The notes under the pieces were generated by a model. That model saw only the letters and a program-made list of their open reading frames with translations. It was not told the origin of the DNA and searched no databases. A stretch of DNA of 64,000 bases from Streptomyces sp. CB01201 (GTDB lineage Bacteria > Actinomycetota > Actinomycetes > Streptomycetales > Streptomycetaceae): NCBI RefSeq assembly GCF_002803085.1, contig NZ_NNBJ01000007.1:248001-312000 (forward strand), in the 5' to 3' direction. How positions within the stretch are numbered: position 1 is the stretch's first letter; every line of letters starts with the position of its first letter. Below, one piece after another: positions 9,277-17,214 of this stretch. The position numbers and the translations under genes are program-made.

Positions 9277-10617
9277 TTGTCGCAGATCCAGAGTGGGCTG
9301 TTGCGTCAGTTCGACGTGCTGGAGGTCCCCGCGCTGGCGGAGAGACAGAGCGAGAAGTGGAACCGCCACCCCGTCGACGTACTGCCCGCGTACATCGCGG
9401 AGATGGACCTGCCGGTGGCCGAGCCTGTCCTCGACGCCGTCCGCGCCATGCTGGAGCGTGGCGGGGACCTGGGCTACGCCTACGCCTACACGACCGACGC
9501 GCCCGTGCAGGCCGCGTTCGCGCGGTGGGCGCGGACCAGGTTCGGGTGGCGGGTCGCGCCGGAGCGGGTCGTGCTCTTCCCCGACACCATGCGGGTGATG
9601 GAGGTGGCGCTGGAGCGGTTCACCGAACCCGGTGACGCCGTCGTGGTGGACGTGCCGGCCTATCCGCCGTACTTCGACGCGATCCCGGCGGCCGGCCGCG
9701 AACTGGTGCTCAACCCCATGCGGCTGCGCGGGGGAGTGTGGCGGCTGGACCTGGAGGGCCTGGCGAGGGCGTTCCGCGATGGGGCGTCCGCCTACTTCCT
9801 GTGCAATCCGCACAATCCCACCGGCCGGGTCTTCACCGTGGCGGAGCTGCGGGAGGTGGTGCGGCTGGCCGCCGACCACGGCGTGGCGGTGATCGCGGAC
9901 GAGGTGCACGGACCGCTGGTCCACCCCGGGTGCCGCCACGTGCCGATCGGCTCGCTTCCCGAGTCGTCCCGTACACCGCTGGTGACCGCCGCGTCGGCGA
10001 GCAAGGGGTGGAACGTCTCCGGGCTGAAGTGCGCCATGGCGGTGCCCGGTTCGGCCGCCGACTTCGAGCGGCTCATGGGCATGCGGCCCAGGGACCGGGA
10101 CGGGGTGGGGATCCTCGGTGTGGCGGCGAGCGTCGCGGCCTTCACCCACGGCGGCCCGTGGCTGGAGACGGCCGCGCACTACCTCAAGGGGAACCGGCGG
10201 ATGCTCAGCGAACTGCTGGAGTGTTTCGGCGGCGACGTCGAGCTCGTCCCTCCGGAAGCCAGCTACCTGGCCTGGCTCGACTGCCGTGGTCTCGGCGACC
10301 GGCTCGGCTGCGACGATCTGGCCAAGTTCTTCCTGACCCGGGCCAAAGTGGCGGTGAGCGACGGCCGGGAGTACGGGCAGGAGGGATTCGTACGGCTGAA
10401 CTTCGGCACGTCACGCCAGTTGCTGGAGGAGATGGTCAGGCGGATGGAGAAGGCGGTGCGGGAAGCCGGAACCAGCAGCGCGGGGGCCTCGTTCTCCGGT
10501 GCGCGCCGCTCCGCTCGTCCGCAGATCGGCCCCTGGGGCAGGAGTGGCGTGTTCGCACCTGGTGGCCGTTCGGCTGAGGTGACGGGCTTTCAGGCTGTCG
10601 CCGGCGGCTGGGGGTGA
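9277..10617 (+). CDS. MalY/PatB-type PLP C-S lyase or aminotransferase
   Basis: A 446-residue fold-type I aminotransferase of the MalY/PatB (cystathionine beta-lyase) subfamily. The N-terminal WNRHPVDVLPAYIAEMDLP segment is typical of that group, and the PLP Lys is Lys243 in SASKGWNVSGLK. Members cleave C-S bonds of cystathionine, cystine or cysteine conjugates. The start is probably TTG 9277 after CAGGGGGT. The conserved fold ends near residue 400, leaving an unusual Ser/Arg/Gly-rich tail of about 45 residues. Its position beside a PKS with an embedded SH lyase suggests a role in sulfur supply, for example making thiocysteine from cystine. That role is inference; plain aminotransferase activity is the alternative. 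Confidence 0.82.
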   Translation: MSQIQSGLLRQFDVLEVPALAERQSEKWNRHPVDVLPAYIAEMDLPVAEPVLDAVRAMLERGGDLGYAYAYTTDAPVQAAFARWARTRFGWRVAPERVVLFPDTMRVMEVALERFTEPGDAVVVDVPAYPPYFDAIPAAGRELVLNPMRLRGGVWRLDLEGLARAFRDGASAYFLCNPHNPTGRVFTVAELREVVRLAADHGVAVIADEVHGPLVHPGCRHVPIGSLPESSRTPLVTAASASKGWNVSGLKCAMAVPGSAADFERLMGMRPRDRDGVGILGVAASVAAFTHGGPWLETAAHYLKGNRRMLSELLECFGGDVELVPPEASYLAWLDCRGLGDRLGCDDLAKFFLTRAKVAVSDGREYGQEGFVRLNFGTSRQLLEEMVRRMEKAVREAGTSSAGASFSGARRSARPQIGPWGRSGVFAPGGRSAEVTGFQAVAGGWG

Positions 10618-10759
10618 GAGCGGGCCGAATGACGACACCGGTAGTGAAGAACTTGCGGGATGCCGTGAATTACCGGCCCCCGCCCGCTCACGCGACATGT
10701 CTCAGGTCTGATGACCACGAGGCGAATGGGTTCCCGGATGTTCGCCGAACAGCGCGCGC

Positions 10760-10789
10760 ATTCCCGCGGTGCGTGGTGACCACGGGAAT
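10760..10789. terminator. Inverted repeat between convergent genes
   Basis: The 280-bp gap 10618-10897 separates the MalY-like gene from the convergent regulator. It contains ATTCCCG at 10760 and its complement CGGGAAT ending at 10789, with a second small palindrome (GTGGTGACCAC-like) in the loop. There is no T-run, as is common for Streptomyces terminators. No convincing gene was seen in the gap. Confidence 0.4.
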
Positions 10790-10897
10790 ATGGCGCACGG
10801 GAACAGCGGCTCCGGGCCAGGGACGGGAACCCTTCCGGAAACGATGAACGGCCACTGCCCGCTGCTGCCCGGACACGGTGGCCACCTCGTCCTCCGG

Positions 10898-11587
10898 TTA
10901 TATGTCGACGAGTCTTGAACTGTCCAGGTAGTCGGTCAATTCTGGTACGTGAATGCAGAGGTAAGATTCATCGGTGCGATGCACGGCACCTGCGAGGGTG
11001 AATCTCTTCAGGAAGTAGCCGATACGTGAGCGGGTGGTGCCGACCATCTCGGCGAGCTCCTCCTGAGTGAAGCGCTCCCGGACCAGTATTGTGGTGTCGC
11101 GCCGTTTTCCGAATTTGTTGCCCAGCGTGACGAGCAGGGCGGCGAGCCGGTGTTCGCTGTCCATGGTCACCAGGTTCGCTATCGCCTCCTGCTGTTCGAG
11201 CAGCCGGGCTGCCATGTGGTTGACCAGGGCGTCACGCAGCGACGGGTCGGGAGCGTTCATGATCCGGGCGACCGGTATTCGAATCAGCGTCGTGGCCTGC
11301 ATGGCCTGCGCCGTTTCGGTACGGGCCGCCAGGAGGACGCTCGACTCACCGAAGACGTTGCCCGCGCCGTGGATGGAGAGTATGCACTGCTTGCCGTTGC
11401 GGGTGTATGTCAGGGTTTTCACCTGACCGCTCTCGATGAGATAGACGTTGCCGTCCGACTGGCCGCAGTTGTACACATGATCATGCCGGGAGATGTGGAC
11501 TCGGGTGGCGCTCGTGCTCAAGCCGTCGTCGGCGGCTTCTCGTAACCTGTACGCGAAGATCTTTTCAGCCTCACAGAAGGGTTCCAT
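10898..11587 (-). CDS. Crp/Fnr-family pathway regulator (LnmO-like), TTA codon 15
   Basis: A 229-residue Crp/Fnr regulator. A cyclic-nucleotide-binding-type beta-roll (about 30-130) is followed by the dimerisation helix and a C-terminal winged HTH (TQEELAEMVGTTRSRIGYFL). Leinamycin-family clusters carry a Crp-type activator (LnmO) in the equivalent place, so it is probably the cluster activator. Codon 15 is TTA (plus-strand 11543-11545), which would make translation depend on the bldA tRNA. Base composition is lower in GC than its neighbours. The effector is unknown: no Fe-S cysteine set is seen, and cNMP binding cannot be judged by eye. Confidence 0.85.
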   Translation of the reverse strand: MEPFCEAEKIFAYRLREAADDGLSTSATRVHISRHDHVYNCGQSDGNVYLIESGQVKTLTYTRNGKQCILSIHGAGNVFGESSVLLAARTETAQAMQATTLIRIPVARIMNAPDPSLRDALVNHMAARLLEQQEAIANLVTMDSEHRLAALLVTLGNKFGKRRDTTILVRERFTQEELAEMVGTTRSRIGYFLKRFTLAGAVHRTDESYLCIHVPELTDYLDSSRLVDI

Positions 11588-11750
11588 TCTGCTCCACTAG
11601 TGCCGTGTCCACGTCCCGGATGGGGGAGTAGAGCGGGGCTGTCCACTGCCTGTCTTTGCCCGTGTGCGGATACTTAACCGGAAGGTATGCCATTGGTTTG
11701 TGGCGGCGGGTGGTTGGTGGCTTCGGGCGGGCCGGCGGTGCCTAATTGGT

Positions 11751-11758
11751 TTGATCAA
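11751..11758. promoter_or_regulatory. TTGATCAA palindrome, candidate Crp/Fnr-type site
   Basis: A perfect 8-bp palindrome, TTGATCAA, lies 164 bp upstream of the Crp-family regulator. It is embedded in AATTGGTTTGATCAATAGG. A second ATTGGTTTG copy lies near 11692. TTGAT...ATCAA half sites are the usual recognition elements of Fnr-type regulators, so autoregulation is possible. This is inference from motif and position only. Confidence 0.3.
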
Positions 11759-12240
11759 TAGGTGAACTCGTGCTGCCGGCGCCTCACTTGCGGCTGTTAC
11801 CGAATCTACACTGTTCCGTCATCGAAGCCACAAGTCCGACGTGGACTGACGCGATCGCTCGCTTAATGACTAAAATCGGCGCCCATGAATGGGTGTTATA
11901 CGCGGAATGGCGTGCACCCTGTCGATATCTGATCGCTGCTTTCCGGCCATGATCGACCGGCTGTGGTTCCCTACCGGCGGGTAGCGGAATAGTCACAGGT
12001 GCCGCTGTGCTCGCCGGCGCCGCGAGCCGGGGTCGCCCGCGCCCCGTCCCCTCCGGCGCGAAGACCTGCCCCGATCGTGATTCTGGTCGCCGCCGCGACG
12101 GCCCCCGGCTCCGGCACCCCTGGCGAGCGCACTGCCCAGCGCCTCGGCGAGGAGGTGATGGAGCCGCACCGCAGAGGAGGATTCCTGGCCAACCTCACTA
12201 CCGCGACCCTGGTTGGCGGGCGAGCGGGTTACGTTTGCCC

Positions 12241-12321
12241 ATGTCCACCACCCCCGTCTCCGACGCCTCGGTCGCCGCGTCCACCGACCGCGCCCCGGGC
12301 GCTCCAGCGGCAGAACACTGA
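12241..12321 (+). CDS. Possible 26-residue leader peptide
   Basis: A short frame (MSTTPVSDASVAASTDR...AEH) ends 95 bp before the mtnAB start. TACGTT at 12230-12235 sits 5 bp before its ATG, a spacing that would suit a leaderless transcript. No ribosome-binding site is seen. It could be a leader peptide, a remnant N-terminus, or chance. Low confidence. Confidence 0.2.
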   Translation: MSTTPVSDASVAASTDRAPGAPAAEH

Positions 12322-12416
12322 GCCCAGTCCTCCGCGCGCCGCGGGTAACACCGACCGTGACGGCGGGAGTTGCCGTCCTGATGGCCCCGCACCGCACTCT
12401 GATCGCGAGGAACCTC

Positions 12417-14126
12417 ATGTCAGCAGATACCGCACCTCCCGCCCCGCACAGCGGTACCGGCCTCGTGGGCGCCGCGCCCCTCCCCGCTCCGCGCTCGTCC
12501 ATCAGCTGGGAGGACGGCGCCATCGTCACCCTCGACCAGCGCGCCCTGCCCCACGACCGCCGCGCCCTGACACTCCGTTCGGTCGACGAGGTCATCGCGG
12601 CGATCGACTCCCTCGCGGTGCGCGGCGCTCCCACGATCGGCCTCATCGGCGCGTTGGGTGTGGCCCTGTCCGCCCGGCTGCACAGCAGCGCCGGCTTCCT
12701 GGACGAGGGCGCGGTACACGCGGACGCCCGGCGGATCGTGCGGACCAGGCCCACCGCTGTGAACCTGGCCCGGGCCGTGGACCGCACTCTGCAACAGCTG
12801 CCGAACGGCCCGGAGGCCGTGCTGTCCTGCGCCCGCGACCTGCTCGCCGAGGACGCGGCCACCAACCAGGCCGCGGTCGAACGTGCCGCACAGCTGGTGA
12901 GCGAGCTCTGCCCGTCAGGCCGGCTCCGTGTCCTCACCCACTGCAACACCGGCAGCCTCGCGACATCGGCCGTGGGCACCGCCCTGGGCGTGATACTCCA
13001 CCTCGCCGCCAGGGGCCAAGTACGCGAGGTCCTGGTGGGGGAGACCCGGCCGCTGCTGCAGGGCGCCCGGCTGACCGCGTGGGAACTCGGCGAGGCGTCC
13101 GTGCCCTACCGGCTGTGCACCGACTCCGCCGGTCCCGCCGCGATGGCCCGCGGCATGGTGGACTGCGTTCTCGTCGGCGCCGACCGCATTGCCGCCAACG
13201 GGGATGCCGCCAACAAGATAGGCACCTACGCGCTGGCGGTCGCCGCCGCCCGGCACAAGATCCCCTTCATCGTCGTCGTCCCCGAATCCACCTGGGACCG
13301 CACACTGGCGGACGGCTCGGGCATCGTCATCGAGGAGCGTGACCCGGCCGAGGTCACCGGATGCGGCGGCGTGAGCACCGCACCTGCCGGAGCCGCCGCC
13401 TACAACCCCGCGTTCGACGTGACGCCGGCAGAGCTGATCACCGCGATCGTCTCGGAGCGCCGGACGGTGCGGCCCCCCGGCGGAGGAGAACGCGACTGCA
13501 TCGGCGACCAGTTGGCCGTCATGTCAGCCGCGTTGTACGAACGCGGCTGGATGCCCGGAACAGCCGGGAATCTCTCGGTCCGGATCCCCGGACCGGACGG
13601 CACCGCGCTGATCACGCCCAGTGGGCGCGACAAGGGCGACCTGTCGTGCACGGACATGGTCGAGGTGGCCGCGGCCACAGGGGCCGCGGTGCGGCCCGGC
13701 TCGCCGCGGCCCTCCGCCGAGACTGCCATCCACGCAGCCGTCTACCGGCACACACCGGCCCGAGCGGTGATCCACGTCCACTCGCCGTACGCCACCACCG
13801 TCGCGTCGCTCCAAGGGCGCGACGCCGACATCCCCCCGGTGCTCCTGGAACGGTTCGAATTGATCAAAGGGCTGGGCCGCGCAGAGCCGGACGGCGTCCT
13901 GGTTCCCGTCTTCGCCAACTGGCCCGAGGTGCCGCGCATCGCGGACGAAGTGGCAGCACATCTGCGACGCGAGAGCGACGCCGTGTGCGGTCTGCTGATC
14001 GTGGACCACGGCATCACGGTCTGGGGGGAGGACCTCGCCCAGGCCAAGAACCGCCTGGAGTGCTTCGAAGCGATGTTCCAGCTGCTTCTGCTGGCCGGTG
14101 CCCACCCTGCGATACCCGCTCTGTGA
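12417..14126 (+). CDS. mtnAB: Fused methylthioribose-1-P isomerase / methylthioribulose-1-P dehydratase
   Basis: A 569-residue fusion of two consecutive methionine-salvage enzymes. The MtnA part (about 1-355) shows RGAPTIG, the catalytic Cys176 (THCNTGSLAT) and Asp256 (GADRIAANGD). The MtnB part (about 360-569) is a class II aldolase-like Zn dehydratase with GTAGNLS, PSGRDKG, the metal ligands in HVHS and a further His in VDHGITVWG. It isomerises MTR-1-P to MTRu-1-P and then dehydrates it. ATG 12417 follows GCGAGGA; the open frame extends further upstream without a better site. The linker near residue 355 is short. Confidence 0.93.
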   Translation: MSADTAPPAPHSGTGLVGAAPLPAPRSSISWEDGAIVTLDQRALPHDRRALTLRSVDEVIAAIDSLAVRGAPTIGLIGALGVALSARLHSSAGFLDEGAVHADARRIVRTRPTAVNLARAVDRTLQQLPNGPEAVLSCARDLLAEDAATNQAAVERAAQLVSELCPSGRLRVLTHCNTGSLATSAVGTALGVILHLAARGQVREVLVGETRPLLQGARLTAWELGEASVPYRLCTDSAGPAAMARGMVDCVLVGADRIAANGDAANKIGTYALAVAAARHKIPFIVVVPESTWDRTLADGSGIVIEERDPAEVTGCGGVSTAPAGAAAYNPAFDVTPAELITAIVSERRTVRPPGGGERDCIGDQLAVMSAALYERGWMPGTAGNLSVRIPGPDGTALITPSGRDKGDLSCTDMVEVAAATGAAVRPGSPRPSAETAIHAAVYRHTPARAVIHVHSPYATTVASLQGRDADIPPVLLERFELIKGLGRAEPDGVLVPVFANWPEVPRIADEVAAHLRRESDAVCGLLIVDHGITVWGEDLAQAKNRLECFEAMFQLLLLAGAHPAIPAL

Positions 14127-14138
14127 AAGGACCTCACC

Positions 14139-14717
14139 ATGACACTGCTTCAGGTCATGTCCGCCGAGGATGCCGGAACCGTCGTGCTGCGGACCCGGGA
14201 CGAAGCTGACATCGTTCGCGCCCTGCAACCCCGGGGCGTCGCCTTCGAGCGCTGGCCGCTGCGCATCCAGGTCGCCGCGGACGTCGACTCGGACGCGCTC
14301 GTGGCCGCCTACCGGGCGGAGATCGACGGACTGTGCGCGCAGCAGGGACTCCAACTGGTCGACGTCGCGCGCATCCACGCCGAGGACACCCCCGAGGCGC
14401 GGGAGAAGGCCGCCACTGCCCGCTCCACCTTCCTGGAGGAACACCGGCACGCGGAGGACGAGGTGCGTTTCTTCGCCCACGGCACCGGCTGCTTCTACCT
14501 GCACCTGGACGGACAGGTCTTCGCGGTGGTCTGCGAGGCGGGTGATCTGCTGTCGGTACCCGCCGGCACCCCGCACTGGTTCGACATGGGGCTGCGCCCG
14601 GAGTTCGCCGCCATCCGCTTCTTCGAGAAGCAGGACGGCTGGGTCGGGGACTTCACCGGCGAGCCGATCGCCCAGCACTTTCCCCGTCTGGACGCACTGC
14701 TCGCGGACAGCCGGTGA
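14139..14717 (+). CDS. mtnD: Acireductone dioxygenase (ARD)
   Basis: A 192-residue cupin. The metal ligands are visible: His102, His104 and Glu108 (HRHAEDE), and His146 (GTPHWFD). It oxidises 1,2-dihydroxy-3-keto-5-methylthiopentene to the 2-oxo acid of methionine plus formate (Fe form) or to methylthiopropionate plus CO (Ni form). The start follows GAAAGGA, 12 bp after mtnAB, and the stop overlaps the GTG of mtnC. It is the third step encoded in this operon. Confidence 0.95.
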   Translation: MTLLQVMSAEDAGTVVLRTRDEADIVRALQPRGVAFERWPLRIQVAADVDSDALVAAYRAEIDGLCAQQGLQLVDVARIHAEDTPEAREKAATARSTFLEEHRHAEDEVRFFAHGTGCFYLHLDGQVFAVVCEAGDLLSVPAGTPHWFDMGLRPEFAAIRFFEKQDGWVGDFTGEPIAQHFPRLDALLADSR

Positions 14718-15436
14718 GCGGGGTCTCACACGCGGCGCGGGCCGTCGTCCTCGACATCGAAGGCACCACTGGCTCCATCTCCCATGTGCACCGCGTGCTC
14801 TTCCCCTACGCCCGGAGCCGTCTCGCCGACTGGTTGGCGCGTCACGCGGAGAGCGACGACGGGCGCGCGATAGTGGCCTCCGTGCAGGAGTTCACCGGGG
14901 CACCGCAGCTGACGACCGGCCAGGCCGTCGTCGTCCTGCAGGAGTGGTCCGATCGCGATGTGAAGGCCCCGCCGCTGAAGACTCTCCAGGCGCTGATCTG
15001 GGCGGACGGATACCAGACGGGCCGGCTGACGGGCCACGTCTACCCCGATGTACCGGTCGCGCTCGCGCGCTGGAAGGCGTCCGGCATCGCGCGGTACGTC
15101 TACTCGTCCGGCGCCGTAGCCGCGCAGCGTGACTGGTTCGCCCACACCGCGTTCGGTGATCTGACCCCGCTGCTGGACGGATACTTCGACCTCACCACCG
15201 CGGGTGGCAAGACCCACCCCGCCTCCTTCGAGGCCATCGAGAAGAGCATCGGGACGACGGCCGAGAGCATAGTGTTCGCCAGCGACGTCGCCGAGGAACT
15301 CGATGCCGCCGCAGCAGCCGGCTGGCAGACGGTGGCGGTCCGGCGGGACGACGACCCCCGAGGCCCGACCGTCCCCGGCTACCGAAACGTCGACTCGCTC
15401 GACGGGCTGCTCGCGCCCCACCACGCCGCGGACTGA
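14714..15436 (+). CDS. mtnC: Enolase-phosphatase E1
   Basis: A 240-residue HAD-superfamily enzyme that enolises and dephosphorylates 2,3-diketo-5-methylthiopentyl-1-phosphate. Visible motifs are I (VVLDIEGTT, Asp14 and Glu16), II (VYSSGA), III (the Lys in GGKTHP) and IV (FASDVAEEL). The GTG start overlaps the mtnD stop. The operon lacks MTA phosphorylase/nucleosidase, MTR kinase and the last transaminase, so those must be encoded elsewhere. Confidence 0.95.
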   Translation: MSGVSHAARAVVLDIEGTTGSISHVHRVLFPYARSRLADWLARHAESDDGRAIVASVQEFTGAPQLTTGQAVVVLQEWSDRDVKAPPLKTLQALIWADGYQTGRLTGHVYPDVPVALARWKASGIARYVYSSGAVAAQRDWFAHTAFGDLTPLLDGYFDLTTAGGKTHPASFEAIEKSIGTTAESIVFASDVAEELDAAAAAGWQTVAVRRDDDPRGPTVPGYRNVDSLDGLLAPHHAAD

Positions 15437-15543
15437 CCCTCACCCCGACCGGGGTAGGTCGGCAGCCGGCCTTCGGCGCAGTTCACCTGCCGGAGATCTC
15501 GTGGACGACGGTGTCCGCGGGCCGGGTCGCCGGAGCCGGCCCC

Positions 15544-16684
15544 TCATGGGCGCCGGACCTCGAAATGGAAGCATCCGTATTCCAAGGCCCTGACATGGAC
15601 CAGAGCCACCTCAGGAGCGGCGAACGCGTCGTCGAAGGCTTGCTCGAACCCGGCTGGGGCGTCATCGGGGATCACGAAGAGCCCGCCCCCGGCGATGTGC
15701 CCCCGAGCGTTGTGGCGGCGGATTTCTCTGAGTCCCGGTTTGTCTGTGCGGGCGCATTGACCGCGATCAACGCCTGGTCGTAGGAGGCGGCAGTACAGCC
15801 GGTGGTCGATGGCCGACAGCCCAATTGGCCGCACAGTCGCAACGCGGGCGGCTTCGCACCGTCGATGGTGAGGTGCAGTGAGGTGCACGGAGCGGCCGAC
15901 GATCACGTCGTGTTGGTCCAGCAGACCTGTTAGTCGCACCTCTGAGGTGGCCGTACTCTCCCCGGTGCACCCGGAGCGTCTGTCCATCGACGGTGAGGAG
16001 AAGGTGATCTGGACCAGCACGGTGCCCTGCACGGGGCCAGTGAGTACCGCCCTGAGGTCCCGCACACAGGGGTGCTCGCCACTGGGCACCTGTGCGTCGA
16101 GGACAAGCGTGCCGCGGTCGTCGGCGAGGCGGGCTCCGGTGGCTGTGGAGGGCTCCCTAGTGGTCCATGGGATCGGCCCGCCACCTGCGTTCCACACCCG
16201 CCGGGCAACAGGACGGCGACAGCGCAGAACGGAAGCGGCCGCGGCTCTTCCGCGCGTTCTACCTGACCTCACAATCCCCCAATCCCCCAATCCCCCAATC
16301 CCCCCACTCTGCGCCGACGTTGCCGCCGGCCAAGGCGAGCACGTTCCAGTCGGGGACATCTCTTGCGAGGACGGTCAAGCCGTCGGCGATGGCCGCGATC
16401 TGCCGCACTGTCAGATCGAATAGATCGAACCAGGGGAGGACGCCCTTGAGGGCCTCCGCCTCCCTGGCATGGAGATCTCTCGGGTGCCGTTGTTGAGAGC
16501 GGACTCCCTGCCGTCCCATGATCTTCCGCCGCCCGGCATCACAGGACCACGCCACCGCAAGGGTTGGAAACGCCGCCGCAACCAGGCCGTCTCGTGATCT
16601 GCCGCAGCAGCTGGGCGCTGGCACCGGAGGGCCGTCCTCGTCCTTCGGCCTGCGCCAAGGGAGGGTTGGAAAGCGCCCATGCAT
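15544..16684 (-). pseudogene. Hypothetical locus split in two frames at a tandem repeat
   Basis: I do not recognise the product. On the minus strand, 16684-16259 reads a protein-like segment (LPWFDLFDLTVRQIAAIADG, then VPDWNVLALAGGN). From about 16260 to 15544 a different frame is protein-like (LVLDAQVPSGEHPC, VRLTGLLDQHDVIVGRS, FVIPDDAPAGFEQAFDDAF) and ends in a clean stop. The frames change at four copies of an 8-bp repeat. One extra copy, or two fewer, would join them into about 380 codons. It may be a frameshifted pseudogene, a phase-variable gene, or two unrelated remnants. Confidence 0.35.
16273..16304. repeat. Four tandem copies of AATCCCCC
   Basis: Four perfect 8-bp AATCCCCC units run in succession and are followed by an extra C. 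The unit length is not a multiple of three, so copy-number change alters the reading frame of anything crossing it. It lies at the junction of the two minus-strand frames. Confidence 0.9.
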
Positions 16685-16806
16685 GGCCTGATTTGCATTG
16701 CATGTGCAACGAGCCCGTTGATAATCATGGGCATCGGTGTGTGTCAGTGGTGTGTGTGAGGATGCATACCGACTACGGGGCTACAGGGTTACGGGGGGTT
16801 GCGCTG

Positions 16807-17214
16807 ATGACGGGGTGGGACATAACGCCGAGCGGGGTTGCGTCGGTGCTGTCGCTGGTTGGGCTTGCGGCGGATGACCTGAGCAAGGACATCAAGGGCT
16901 ACGGCGAGAGCACGGTGGATGCGGCGCGGTTCGTGGGGACGATCAGTGGTCCGTACTGCGGTGACGTGCCGATTGGGCCGGTGGGTGTAGCGGTGGCGGA
17001 CTTCGCGTCCGACACCAAGGGAAGCATCACGTTCATGGCAGCCCGCACGAGGAAGACGATGGACGGCACGGTCAAGGCCACGACCGAGTACATCGGGGGC
17101 GATGTGGAGATGGCAGCGCAGGCGCAGCGTGAGGCGGCCAAGGCACCCACTCCGGAAGAGCTCGCCGCGGTGGGCAAGGAGCCCGGCGGCAAGGGCGGGA
17201 AGCAGTCGGGATGA
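16807..17214 (+). CDS. DUF6507-type small protein (WXG100-like partner)
   Basis: A 135-residue protein of the actinobacterial group I recognise as DUF6507: MTGWDITPSGV start, two predicted helices, and a Gly/Lys-rich tail (GGKGGKQSG). Such proteins usually precede large secreted WXG/LXG-like toxins and resemble ESX-type helical-hairpin partners. The stop overlaps the ATG of the toxin-like gene (ATGA). ATG 16807 begins the conserved part; longer starts upstream lack support. The secretion role is inference from context. Confidence 0.65.
   Translation: MTGWDITPSGVASVLSLVGLAADDLSKDIKGYGESTVDAARFVGTISGPYCGDVPIGPVGVAVADFASDTKGSITFMAARTRKTMDGTVKATTEYIGGDVEMAAQAQREAAKAPTPEELAAVGKEPGGKGGKQSG

Larger units (their letters stand above)
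11588..12416. other. Long intergenic region between the PKS cluster and mtnAB
   Basis: This 829-bp gap holds the promoter of the minus-strand regulator and of the mtn operon. It is relatively AT-rich at 11640-11960. Short open frames at 11770-11952 and 11999-12321 lack convincing sites or recognisable sequence. A 26-codon frame at 12241-12321 (MSTTPVSDAS...) is listed separately. I looked for SAM-type riboswitch cores before mtnAB and saw none. Confidence 0.6.
15437..16806. other. Gene-poor stretch with decayed minus-strand coding
   Basis: This 1.37-kb stretch has no confident intact gene. The minus strand looks coding-like in two different frames that meet at an 8-bp tandem repeat (next two entries). 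The last 120 bp before 16807 are lower in GC and contain repeated TG-rich tracts that may include the promoter of the DUF6507/toxin operon. Confidence 0.5.

Noticed and set aside
10614..10847. Small plus-strand frame in the gap after the MalY-like gene
   Set aside because: No ribosome-binding site, no recognisable sequence, and it crosses an inverted repeat that is more likely a terminator.
11770..11996. Short overlapping frames on both strands
   Set aside because: AT-rich intergenic DNA with no start context or family resemblance.
11999..12416. SAM or SAH riboswitch before mtnAB
   Set aside because: I looked for the conserved SAM-I and SAH cores and saw none. A covariance-model search would settle it.
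14726..15424. Minus-strand frame opposite mtnC
   Set aside because: It is the reverse shadow of a gene whose HAD motifs are all intact on the plus strand.
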